Source: Lasiodiplodia sp. COLG20
Taxonomy: Eukaryota; Ascomycota; Dothideomycetes; Botryosphaeriales; Botryosphaeriaceae
Assembly (NCBI GenBank): GCA_009801085.1
Contig: VNWV01000003.1
Span: 1,054,001-1,118,000 of the forward strand
Length of the DNA: 64,000 nt
Direction of reading: 5' to 3'
The notes under the pieces are model-generated. The model was not told the DNA's origin and did not search any database. It worked only from the letters and a program-made list of their open reading frames with translations. Positions 1 to 10,832 of the stretch are shown here, in pieces (the first letter of the stretch is position 1; every line of letters begins with the position of its first letter). A program made the position numbers and the translations under genes.

Positions 1-2006
1 GATTCACTCCAACTTGAAGCAGTCTCCGTAGGCCTTCAGGCCATGCAAATGCGCATGCGCAAATTGCTGGCGGAATTCCAGGCTCATCCTTATCCCAGTC
101 TATACCTTTCCTTATAAGTGTATTTAGATGGTCGAGAGACCTGTTGAAAATTGCGTGGTAGTGGTCCGGGAATCCGAAGTCTACAATGGAGATCAGTCAA
201 TGATCCTATGTGTCTGCTTCAGGTTCCTACCAAAAGCCAGTTCGGGACTCTGGAATGACCAAAACGTCGTTTTGCATTGACTCCACTTTACACATGATGA
301 AGATGGTGCTGTGAATGCGTATGGCTCGCACCCATATTGTAAGAGTCGTTTACCAAGATGGGATGAGGCGTTGCCTCCCCTCAAAGTCCACCAATTTGAA
401 CCATCAACGTTGGAATCCATAATGGTGCGGGAGCTCAAGAAACATTAGTTGAAGCCATGGCAATATTGTAGCTGAGTTGCGACTTACCGTACAGTAACGT
501 TGCCATCGGCTTCAAAATCGGTGATCATCCTTTCGATCACCTTGCACACGTGTTCAGACTGCGAAGGACTCAGATGGCTAAGACGATTCGCCAAGATGAT
601 GGCATCGAAGAAACCCTCGAAAGTGTCAGCTCGTCCAAATGGGATTTGTTTATCTTGCAAACATCTTACCCACAATAACGTCTCACCATTCACGTCCTGG
701 TCGTGTGCAGATACTAACCCACTCTCCAAGAGGGGGAATAAACATGTCGTAACGGATTCACAGAAGCTTTCCAATGCATGCGAAAGTGCAAGCGTTGACA
801 TTTCCTGGGGTTTATGGGTGTTGAAAGCCCTATCGAGCCTATCTCTGTACTCAAGGGCTAGCGAATCGAGCACTCGGAAGCCTTCCGACTCCGTGCGGTC
901 CACGATTGTGGCGGGGAACTTGATGGCTGGGCTTATCGAGATTCCACCTGCCCCAAAGTCTGCAGAGACAACCAACTGTAGTACCTTCGAAAAAAGTGCC
1001 GGAATAGTTATCTTCAGGCCAAGACTGACTTCTCGAGCAGACTTCTTGCGGAGGGGGCAGGCGGATTCATGCAAATTCTTCGTTCTGTCCTGGTAATGAA
1101 ATGCACCAAGGGACCGATATGTTGGTGCTAGCCGTGTCTTGCAGGTGCACCTTCGGGCGCTAGCGGATCGAATTCCGCTGACGGGAAGGTGATGGTTTTG
1201 TGACATTGTCTGTGTCGGAGCACCAATTTGGGATGCTGCATCCATCTGAACTCGCCTCTAACGTCTGCATGAGATAAATCACTCTCATTCCTCAAGTTGA
1301 TGACTCACCGCTGAGACTGCATATATGGCATCAAGCTTTGGGATGATTTCATTAGTCTGAGATTGGAGCATGTGGTTGAGTTCCTGGATGATGTATTCAG
1401 CTGAGAGCTGCGAGGTCGCTGCAAAGCTTTGCTCTAAGCCCTGCGTGTTCTGGCTTTGTATAGCTGTCAGATCTACAAGACTGGTTTGAACTGCGGCAAT
1501 CGCAGAACTGAAAAAGTTAGTGTGCAAATGTAGCGAAGCTTTGTTTCGTCGGCATACCTTTGATCCTGAAGCATCCAAAAGTTCTGTTGAACCAAGAAGG
1601 ACTTGAGCGAGTTCAGACCATTCTGAAGTTTGCTGAAGACCTCAAGTATCTCGCCGCTTCTTCGTACGGCTACCAGAGATGCCCAAGCGTGACGCCGCCG
1701 CCCACCTTTGAACTGATCGTCTAGATTTCTTAAAATCTGCTGCAAGGCAAAGAGATGTTCGGTACATCTAACCAGAAGATTGTCCACAAAGTCGAAGTCC
1801 TTGCGAGCAATCGATATGCTCGAATTTGCATTTACTTGAAGTTTCTGCTTCAAATTTTCAACGTTAAATAGGGCATCTTGGAGATCTTGCTGATATGTGG
1901 CGACTTTTTCCGGGGCGTCCTTGATCCTGGCGCACAGGTCTAGAACCTTTTTGCCTGCGTCGATGAAGGTGATCACGCCAGAGGCGACCCCGATGGCTTC
2001 TGCCAT
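1..2006 (-). CDS. Helo-like/STAND N-terminal domain protein with ankyrin-like C-terminus (partial)
   Basis: Minus-strand gene starting at the ATG at 2006 and leaving the window at position 1. Reading frame and splice signals give exons 2006-1558, 1507-1309, 1245-488, 433-294 and 180-1; every junction keeps frame (donors such as GTATGC, GTGAGT, GTAAGT). Residues 1-216 form the fungal N-terminal module seen in STAND and Helo-like proteins: an opening MAEAIGVASGVITFIDAGKK helix, then long amphipathic helices. The last visible exon reads like ankyrin-type helices (for example WPEGLRRLLQVGVN). Proteins of this build usually act in nonself recognition or programmed cell death, inferred from the family only. 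The 3' end lies outside the window. The fourth exon is the least certain because its acceptor (TTGAG) is weak. Confidence 0.65.
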
Positions 2007-3247
2007 CCTGGATGAGGTGGAAGGCGACCAAGCTGGATATTTCGTAGAAAGGGTGAACGAGAATAAGGCTGAGAGGCTTACGTTCAGTAGGTGAGAGGAG
2101 GGGTAAACAAATATAAGCGAGCGATTGCTACGAGGCTGGAGGATTTCACCCTTGCTACAATTAGCTGCACTTGTCAGCACGAAAAGCAAGGATGTGGAAT
2201 CGCCTGCACCCTGCCTGTGAAGCTGATTGGCTAGCTCACTCCACCTTCGCTTTCGCATATTAAAATCATACACGACCGTCATCCAATCAGTCTGGCTTGC
2301 GTACACGAGGTTGAATCTGCGGAGATGCCACTCGCCAAGACAACCACGCCTACACAACACCTGCAGCTCTCCCCACCCTACTTGGTAGCATATCTCGCCC
2401 GACCTGCACATTATACCGCTTGAGCTTGAGTAGCTCATTTGTAGATCCCCGGTAGATTCTTGCATAAGCGCCCGCCAGGCTGTGCGGCTAAGCCACCAGC
2501 CACATAGCCACTCACCCCAACGTGTCTGCATCTCCTAATCATGGCAGCGACGTACCAATGCCATCGGGAATCAACCTCATGGTTATGCCTCGCCATTTGT
2601 CGCCACAGGGCAAAGTACGACAGGAGCGTGACCCCGCCGGTGACGGAGGAGATTTTGGTAGTGGAACTGTGCAAACCAGAGCATCTGCAGCACATGGCAT
2701 GGCTACTCTCCAAGAACCGCTGCTCGATGATAGTCATGTATGTAATCTCCGACGGGGTGTATGCCGTGGATGTAGAGCTCTAGCCGACGAGCATGATGGT
2801 ACAGCGCCAAGGTAAGTCAGCTTCTGAGATTGATTTGGGGATGCGTCGAGGACGGGAAGACGTGCGAATGATGATGCTGTTGCTAGATGAGAAAATTCTT
2901 TCCTTGTCAGCAGGTGACTAAAAAGTAGCGGAGATCGCGGGAGGTGTTTCAGGGAATGAACCATACTTACTTGGGTCCGCGGTACGAGAAGTACATCGTT
3001 CTGCTCCGAAGTTGTTCGAAAGTGGTGTTGTCGCTGCAGATGCTAGGCAGCAGCCGCACAGCAGTCTTTGTCTCTCCGCTCAAACTCCTTACCGAATTAC
3101 CACTTCAGGTTAGTACGCGCCGTGTCGAAGGCTTGGCACAGGGTCTTTTTCTTCTTCAACTTTGCAGTTTGCGCCAGCGCACCCGCTCAACTTAATCCCA
3201 TGTCGGCTGCCTGATATCGACTGCGCGCCGCCGTTTCCACTACTGCC
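2007..3247. other. intergenic, no supported gene
   Basis: Spacer between two divergently oriented genes (start at 2006 minus, start at 3248 plus). Several short open frames exist on both strands (the longest plausible one is about 80 codons, 2541-2783 plus) but none shows a recognisable motif, splice structure or biased composition. It probably holds both promoters. Confidence 0.5.
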
Positions 3248-4573
3248 ATGGAAGAAGAAGATCGCCTCGTCCGACGCCTTGGCTCCGGCCACGCCGGCGA
3301 AGTCTTCGAAGCTGTCCTCGCAGGCAAAGTCTACGCGGTTAAGCTGGTAAGTGGACCCACTGCTCAGTCAGCACCATCCAAGCGCGCGACCGTGCGATTG
3401 CACAAAACCTCTCGCGTGACACAGCCGAAGAGTCCCGAAAGCCTGACCCAGAGCTTTCCGCGACGACAAACCCCGCTCCGCCTCACCTAGCAAGAGAAAA
3501 CGTAGCGCGCGCACAAACACAGCCCCGCTAACACAAAGCCACTTCTTTTCGGTCATTCGTAGTACACCAGCCTCCACAAGCACTCCAGCGAGAAGAGGGC
3601 CTACAACAGACTCAGCAAGGCCCTCACCAACGCCAAGGAGGAAATCGCGCCCAAGTCAACAACCGAGGCCATGGCCCGACTTATTATTATCAATTCCTTT
3701 TGCCAGGAGCAAGAAGATTGCGCAGTGGACACCTTGCTGGAGAAATACAGCGGTCCCACCAAATCGTGCTTCCTTTACTACCCTGTCGAAAAGTACTGTC
3801 ACCTGGGCATGCGGCTAGAGAAGATCCACGGACCGACGCTGGATGACGGCGAGAACGGCGGCACAGGCGCGGTGACGACGGTGTTGAAGACGGAGGGCCA
3901 GCGGAGGAGGGTCTGGGAGCGGCTGAGGGACGCGCTCAAGTGGCTGCATTGGGAGGTAAAGATGGTTCACGGGTCAGTGAATGGTAGGAATATTATCCTG
4001 GTGAGGATGGCGGAGAGGATGAGGACGATGGAGGATGAAAGGAAAGAAGAAGAAGAAGAAGAAGAAGAAGAAGAAGAAGAAGAAGAAGAAGAAGAAGAAG
4101 AAGAAGAAGAAGAAGACTACATGCCCGTCCTCATCGACTTCAACCACGCGGACATGAGGGAATACTTATACACCGAGGAGGGCTGGCGCCATAACTGCAG
4201 ATCCGAACTCGACAAGACGGACAGACTGCTCCCAATGGTCGCGTTGAAAGACATGGTAGCGTCACAGGGCAAGACGATGAAGAGCGACGACTACTGCAAT
4301 AAGATGCAGGAGCTTTTCTGTGGTGCGTGTTCCTCGTGCTTGAGGCACAGGCTCAATCGCCTGAAAAACACCGTGAGAGGAGTGTTGGGATACGAGGGCT
4401 TTTGGTATGCTGGGAGGAGCGAGGAGATCGTCCAGCCCATGTTGAACGATGCTTTGCAAGTGGTCGGAGGCATCCTGCGGGATATTTACACGGAGTCTGA
4501 AAACGGGATGGGTGTGCTAAAATCTCCGGCTGAGAAGCTCTTGAAGGACCTGCTGTGGCCGAGACAGGTCTAG
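3248..4573 (+). CDS. protein kinase-like protein with poly-Glu insert (probable pseudokinase)
   Basis: Two exons, 3248-3346 and 3563-4573, joined in phase 0 across an intron with GTAAGT donor and CGTAG acceptor; 369 residues. Exon 1 carries a glycine-rich loop (LGSGHAGEVFEA) and a VAIK-like lysine (YAVKL). Exon 2 has a catalytic-loop-like segment HGSVNGRNII and a metal-binding-loop-like LIDFNHAD. The aspartate expected after HG in the catalytic loop is Ser, and the DFG position reads DFN, so phosphotransfer activity is doubtful. Between the two motifs lies an uninterrupted Glu run encoded by a GAA microsatellite (4046-4116). Small fungal kinase-like proteins of this type are common and mostly uncharacterised; substrate and role are unknown. 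Confidence 0.7.
4046..4116 (+). repeat. (GAA)n coding microsatellite
   Basis: About 23 consecutive GAA/AGA triplets inside exon 2 of the kinase-like gene, translated as a poly-glutamate run between the catalytic loop and the DFN motif. Length is a multiple of three, so the frame is kept. Copy number is likely to vary between strains. Confidence 0.95.
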
Positions 4574-6319
4574 TTGCCTTGTGCCGGTGACGAGGTCTTC
4601 TGAGTCCATTGCGGCTTTTAGACTGTGAAGCCGTACAACTATCAGGGATGGGAGGACAGATCTAGAGAAAGTGGTCTGGGATAAAATGGGGAGAGAAAAC
4701 AGGCACATAGACTCCCAAACCTTAGAAACGTCGTTACAGCAGAGCGGCTGAAAACGGTTGCTCGCGGCCTTACCTAGACATAGACCCCCACCACTTCTCA
4801 AATGTCAGCACAATACCCCATCAAACTCCTGCAAACCCCCTTCGTAACCGTAAAAGCCACTGCCACCACCACACCCTCTCGCCCCTGAACCCAGCATGAC
4901 ATCACCCACTGCCGTCCCACCACACCTCACACCCCGCGCCGCGCCGCGGCCGTCCTGAAATTTGCCATCCATCCAGGAACGCCGGCAGATGCAGGGGCGG
5001 AGCGGACGGCGGCGATGGCTTGCAGCTCAACTAGTTACCCAGAGCGGCAAGTGGGGGGTGGGTGTGTGGTAGCGCAAGCCAATCAGGGCGCCACCCCGCC
5101 GTTCAGCCGCACCGCACCGCACATGCTTGAGAGAAACACAAACACGCCGGCCCCAGCGAACGGTGCGATGCGGGCCCTTGCTGCGCCAGGTGCGTGGGAA
5201 AAGTTGTCCACGTGTGCTGTCTTTCTCGTGCTGCAACTGCATCTTCTGTCGCGTGATGATTCTTGGTCCCATCACCTTGTCGTCCTGTCGCACCATCTCG
5301 ATAGACGTGCTGACGGGGCCCATCGTTCCACGACTCGTCGACAGACCCTCCGGCGGCTACTGGCTGGGTGGATGGCTAGGTGGGCTGGCTGGGCTGAACT
5401 GTGTCCCGTGGTTCGGCGGCAAAGCGGCGCCGCGTGGCCAATCGCGAGGGTCCGACTGGCTAGAACAACTCAGTCTTGACGGAAGAAGAAGGGTGGACCC
5501 GAGTAGAGGCGTGTTGTTCCTGCATGAAGCCTTACCCGATAGACTTTGCCGCGTGGTTCGGCGCCCCTGCAGTAGATCCGCATCCCATCCACACGGCAAG
5601 AAGAACAGGAACCAGACGAAACAAAAGAGCGAGCGGCGATTTGGCTCGCCGGGCTACTGCAGGAACCCGAGTTTGTTGGGATGTGCCGCTCCGCCGGAGA
5701 TACACCGATGCGAATCAGAGTATCGTCCGATGTACAGATACTTTCCGTGAGCAGGTGCCGGATTTTAACATGTGAGGTTGAGTTGGGGTGATCAGCGCAG
5801 AAATGCACGCACGGGCGAAAACGTGTGGGAGCGAGCACGAACAAAGCGTGGAACGGGAGATCAGACGGAGCTTCCCACGACGTCTGCTGCGTGTGTGAAA
5901 CAACGTCGATGAAACGAACACTGATGCAACGCAGAATGCCGGACAATCAAACGGCGCAGCAGCGTCTGTTGCAAGGCTTGGGCTTGGGCGGCGAGGCGAA
6001 ATTGCAGTACGCGGTTCACGTGATTTTTTCGCGAAATATGGAAGCATCTCCGCAACCTACGGATCCGTATTGATTGCAAAGGCAAACGCAAAGTCTAAAA
6101 TGCAAATGCAAGAGCAGGAGGGAGGCCCAAAGGAAGAACGTCTCATCATTTCTTTTCAAAAAGAGGGTTTGTACCTGGTACAAATACGAAGCGAAAGTTA
6201 AAAGAAAAAGGAGAGAAAGAAGCGAAATTTCCATCAGCAGCCCGTCCAAACTTTCAGCCGATCCGATGATGCATTTTGTGATGTTCCGTGTTACGCCTTT
6301 TTCCCTGTCTGTCCATCAT
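4574..6319. other. intergenic, GC-rich, no supported gene
   Basis: About 1.7 kb between two convergent genes (3.2-4.6 kb plus, 6.3-7.1 kb minus). Several open frames of 100-200 codons overlap each other on both strands at 5.0-6.1 kb, but they lack motifs, show mutually incompatible frames and look like chance openings in GC-rich DNA. I see no RNA gene or transposon signature. Confidence 0.5.
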
Positions 6320-7100
6320 TTACGAGCTGGACTTGAGCTCGCCGACGTTGGCGGCGAAGTCGCCGAGCATGTTGCCGGCCGGGTTGTAGCGGCAGGTGAC
6401 GAGGTTGCCATCAGAGCAAGAAGCAACACCGCAGCCGATCTTGGTCGTGCCCTTCCAGACGACCTGCGTGAAGTGCATGACGCTCATGGGCACGTCGTCC
6501 TTGCCCCAGTACGAGCTGTAGCCGTCGATCTCGGCGTACCACATGTCGACCGTCTGCTCCGCCGTCAGGCCGCTGCCCATGCCGAGGTTCTCGCCATAGT
6601 CGCCGCTGAGACAAAGCATGTTAGTGATGTTGTTGATGATGGGGTGATGGTGGTGGTTTAGCTTACCTCGACGAAGAGTGCTCAAACACGCACTTCTCCG
6701 ACCACGCCTTGGCGCCGGCAGCTAGCTCCTCGTCCCACTCGACGTTGCCGGTGTCGACGTGCTTCTGGCGGTAGTTGTTGTGGAGGGTGACCCACTCGTT
6801 GCCGCTGGAAGAAGAGCTGGAGGAAGAGGAAGAAGAACCCGAGGTGGGGGTGCTCGCGCTGGGCGTGTACTGGACCTCAGTGACGGCAGACGAGGTGCCG
6901 GAGGTGCTGGTGCTGGTGCTGCAGCCGGAGTAGCTGGGCCAGTAGTCGCAGACCCACGAGGGGACGTTGTTGGCGGGACCGCTGTAAGAGTCAGTATCAC
7001 TGATGGAAAGAATGGAATGATTCTTCACTTACCGCCTGGCAACAGGGGTAGCCGCGGCCAGCGCAGCAAAGGTAGCCACAGTCACAGCAGAGAAATGCAT
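6320..7100 (-). CDS. secreted CAP (SCP/PR-1-like) protein
   Basis: Three exons on the minus strand, 7100-7033, 6981-6667 and 6605-6320, with consensus splice sites; 222 residues. An N-terminal signal peptide (MHFSAVTVATFAALAAATP) precedes a short Cys-containing segment, a Ser/Thr-rich linker with a run of about 12 serines, and a CAP domain from about residue 85. Diagnostic CAP motifs are visible: GENL in the third exon, HFTQVVWKGTTKIGCG (CAP1) and CRYNPAGN (CAP2), with cysteines positioned for the usual disulphides. CAP proteins are extracellular; fungal members bind sterols or lipids and some act as virulence factors, but the ligand here is unknown. The linker suggests a heavily O-glycosylated stalk. 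Confidence 0.92.
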
Positions 7101-8354
7101 GATGCCGGATCAAGTGAAGAGAGAGTGAGGCTAGCGTAGAGGGGGCGTTCAAGTCGTGATGTTTTGCGGGGAAAGAATGGAACGGTCCAGGAATGCTGGG
7201 AACCAGGAATGAATGTGCAAGAAGGCAGTGACAGCTATGGGAAGCAAGAGAGGTGCAGCGGGGCGGCTACTTTTAAAGATTTTCCATCCAGTTCCTATCC
7301 GGCTTTCCGGGATTGTTTCATGAAGCCGCCGAGAAGTGTAATCTGCCAATCGCCGCGGATATAGTCCCGGGCGGTAGGCTAGAGCTAGCCGTGCTTTTGA
7401 TGAAACTTCCGTATTGTAGCTAAACATGACTGGCTGCGCTGCCTGCGCCGAGGCGCTGTGCGTTGCCAGCTAGGCGCGGACGCAGCTGCACGCCCCGGCG
7501 TACAGCGGACGAGCGCCGAAACAGCACCCAACAAACAACACGAGCACGAATCGCCATCTCCGGAATGGGCAGGGGTATGACGTAAAGCCACAGGGCTGGT
7601 GGTAGCGGATACATTCGCCGGCCGGGGAACGCCGTGGGAGTGCGATTAAGAAATGCGGGGCGTTAGATTAACGGTTGGGCAAAATGGTGCGACAGCTGTT
7701 GCCGTTTGGGGGCCGGGCACCCACAGCGTCCTGTAATTAGTCTCCCTTGGGAAAAAAACCTCCAGTTGTCTAGACCACGCGCAGCTGCGACTAACCCCAC
7801 ACAGGCATCCTTCTAGACCAGGGACGGAATTTTCACCTTCACGAATCGACGGCACGACGGCTCTGCCTTCGGGCGTGACAACCTTCGGCCAGCAGTCCGC
7901 CTTCGCCCGAGGTCGCCCTCCGCTGCCGCCGCCGCCCCTTTTTTTTTCTTCGTTCTTCGCTCCCGAACATCCGGCGCCCTGGCGCAATCCTGGTCATCAA
8001 TTTTTCACTCTCGCAGGGCACAAGATCTCCGCAACGATGATCTGCTCCCGGCCGTCCGATCACTCTGCCGTGATTGTGGCTTGCGGACCTCATGTCAGCT
8101 CACTACCTTACTACCGGGGCAAGTCTCGGCGAGTCGCACCACCTGCAGCCGCCTTGCACCCTGTCACAATAAACAAAGGGAATAGACGCGGCTCAAAATT
8201 TCCTCTATAGGCCTAGGCGCGCTCCTTTTCTGCTTACACCCTGAAACGGTATTACACAAGTACCCCCCAGCCGGTCCGTGCAACCCAGCCTCTACAATAT
8301 ATCTTACACAAGTAGGTAATGACACATGGACAAAGCGCAAAGCAGCCTATTAAA
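7101..8354. other. intergenic, CAP gene upstream region
   Basis: Holds the 5' flank of the CAP gene and the 3' flank of the tyrosinase gene. A TATA-like CTTTAAAA lies on the minus strand near 7279-7271, about 170 bp upstream of the CAP start. Other open frames here show no coding evidence. Confidence 0.45.
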
Positions 8355-9997
8355 CTACTCGTAAACGTAACAGAACGGACCGGTAGTCGTGCTGAGCAGC
8401 TCGCCGATCTTGTACTCGCGGCCCGGGGCGACGAAGCCGAGGTTGATGTAGTCGTCAGCGGTGCCGTTGCGGTGCGGCTCCCAGCCGTCGTTCATGGTGA
8501 CCGGGCCGGCGACGGCGCTGGGGCCCGGCGCGGTGCGGCTCGCGGGCTCGAGCATTTGCCACTGCCACCAGATGCGGTCGATGTTGGCGTGGTGCGTGAA
8601 GAACCTGGGTTTGCGTCAGCTTCAATTCGCCTCAATCATCATCCTTTTTTTCTCTTTCTGTTTTTCTTTTCTTTCTTCTCTCCTGTTTCAAGGATGCGGA
8701 GGTGGGGTAGCACTCACGCAGGATCGCCGGGCGAAACGTAGAGATCACGACCGGGGTCGCCGCCTGTTGGTGTTGTTTCTTCACGTCAGCGCTTGTTCCC
8801 TTTATCCTCATCGTTTTGCCCGCGCCGCCCCGGACTCAAACCATCCACGACAACGACGTCATCTCATCCCCAAAACACAACCAACACCACCCAGGGTCGT
8901 ACTCACCAAGCGAAAAATGGCCACCACCATGCACACCCAACTGATCCGTCAACGGATACCCCTGCATCGTAAATTCAAAGTCGTAAATGTCCGTCGGCCC
9001 CGTCAGCAAGCTCAACACACTCGTCTTGTTCGCAAACCGCTGATTCGCGTCGTCCGTCAAGCTACGCCGCAGGCAGCGCGGGTTGTACGCGAACTTGTAC
9101 GACGAGTTGTCCGACGCGCCGTTCAGCAGGCTCAGCCCGTCCGGCCCCAGGTTGACCGTCATGTTCGCGAAGGGCCCGCTGGTGACGCACCCGCCGCCCG
9201 TGCCCGGGCTGAGGATCGTTGGCGCGTCCGTGTCGCCGTTGACGATGATGCGGTCGGTGGAGGTGTAGTTGAGACGCGCGCCGTTGCCCGAGATGGAGGT
9301 TGCGCTGCCGTCGAAGAGGGGCGATTGCTCGAGGCCGGTTTCGGCGGTTTTGGTCCAGTCCTGTGCGGGGGTTGTTGTTAGTGGGTGGGGTGTATTTGCA
9401 TGTTGCATTGGAGTAAGTAATTACCCAGTATGGCTGGGCGCCGGTGTAGCCGCACTCGTTGCGGAGAGCTTGCTCATACTCCCAGGTGAACCAGCGGTGC
9501 CAGGTCAGGAAGGCGGCCTGTCGGCTTGTTAGCTCGAGGAGTGCTGTCTTGCGGATGATGCATCGCCTACGTTGAAGTGGATGTAGTTGGTCTGGTTGAT
9601 GTGAGCAGCAACCCAGTCATCGTAACGCGTCTTCGCGCCGGGCGCGAGCTCTGCCGGGGTATTCGGCGCCTTCTTCTGCAGGCAGAGAACGGCATTGGTG
9701 TACTCAATCCTCTCGTCCGCAGTCAAATCGCCCCTGGCTCATCTCTTCAGTTGCCGTCTGCATCACCAATCGGAGGCTTACTTACCACCACTTGCGAACC
9801 GAAAGCTTGTCCGGGGTGCAGGTCGAGTTGGAGGGAATGGTCGCCTTGGCAACGCTGAGGGCATTCTGGGAAAGCTGCTCGAGCGTGGCATTGGCAAGGT
9901 TCAGCACCGTGGACGCGGGTTTGATGAGTGGGCCCGCCTCCACGGTCGCGGCGCCCGCCAGGAGCAAGCCGGCATTGATCAGCTGTGTAAGCTGCAT
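8355..9997 (-). CDS. secreted tyrosinase (type 3 copper oxidase, short form)
   Basis: Six exons on the minus strand: 9997-9786, 9733-9571, 9517-9425, 9360-8907, 8763-8718 and 8604-8355; 405 residues, in frame throughout. A signal peptide covers about residues 1-21. The copper A site is H115, H123 and H132 (the last within TWHRWF); copper B is H300 and H304 in HGGGH plus a histidine of the FFTHHANIDR motif near 328. GGDPGRDLYVSPGDPAFF and the conserved Trp pair after ANIDR are typical of fungal short tyrosinases. It should hydroxylate monophenols and/or oxidise o-diphenols to quinones outside the cell. There is no C-terminal blocking domain of the long-tyrosinase type. Which activity dominates cannot be told from sequence. 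Confidence 0.93.
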
Positions 9998-10832
9998 GGT
10001 TTCGACAAAAGGCAGGATTTCGTCAACGAACGACTGGAAAAAGTAACGAGCGGCAGGCTGAGACGCAGGCTGAAGCAGCAAAACAGAGCCCGAAGGCGCT
10101 GCTTAAGATCGTTACAACGTCCGACAATCGGCCCCCCGCCGACTCGTGAAGCGTCTCCACCGCATTGCTACGATTTTCGACGTCTTTTCCGGAGGGAGCT
10201 CCTTTCGGGTGTGTAGTAGAGCGTTTCGAGTTGTGATGTGTGCCTAAGGCGGCCCGTATAGGGCGGCCCTGATTCGTGGGCTCCACAGCCAAGACAGAAC
10301 TTTGCCTATTTTTCTGAAGCTCGAGGCAGCATGCGCGCCGAGACGACTTGGCCCTCGTTTATCTAAATTCAAGGAGAAGATCGTGCGGCTGCTCATAGGC
10401 CGAGTTTTCTTTTGTCTGGCAGTGTAGTTCGGGTGTTGGGCCATCTATATGCGAGTGATGACGCATGGGCTTGCGCAAGGTGTTATGCGGCCGATCAACC
10501 TTTTACTGGTACTATAGAGCCCTATAGAACTTATGTGGCCTTCTGGATGGTGCGTGCAGGATAAGTCTGGCAACTAATTGGTCCATAGTGGGCCAGTTAA
10601 GATCAACAGCAGGGACGCGATAAAGGCTGCATGGTTTCAGCTTCACCATTGGTTCGCTTTGGTGACGACAACGAAAATTAAATGAAACATCGCAGGGCTA
10701 GCATCACTATCCCAACGACATCCTTTCAAGAACTATACAACCACTCGCCGCCCACACAGCAGTCAAAGCAAAGGAGCGAGACTCTCAAAGCGAAGGTCCT
10801 GAAACAACTACACCGAACCATCTCCGACCACC
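9998..10832. other. intergenic, tyrosinase upstream region
   Basis: 5' flank of the tyrosinase and 3' flank of the DUF2235 gene. No open frame with coding evidence and no RNA gene or repeat recognised. Confidence 0.45.

Noticed and set aside
5015..5950. Overlapping open frames of 100-200 codons on both strands
   Set aside because: No motif, no splice pattern and mutually incompatible frames in GC-rich DNA; judged to be chance openings.
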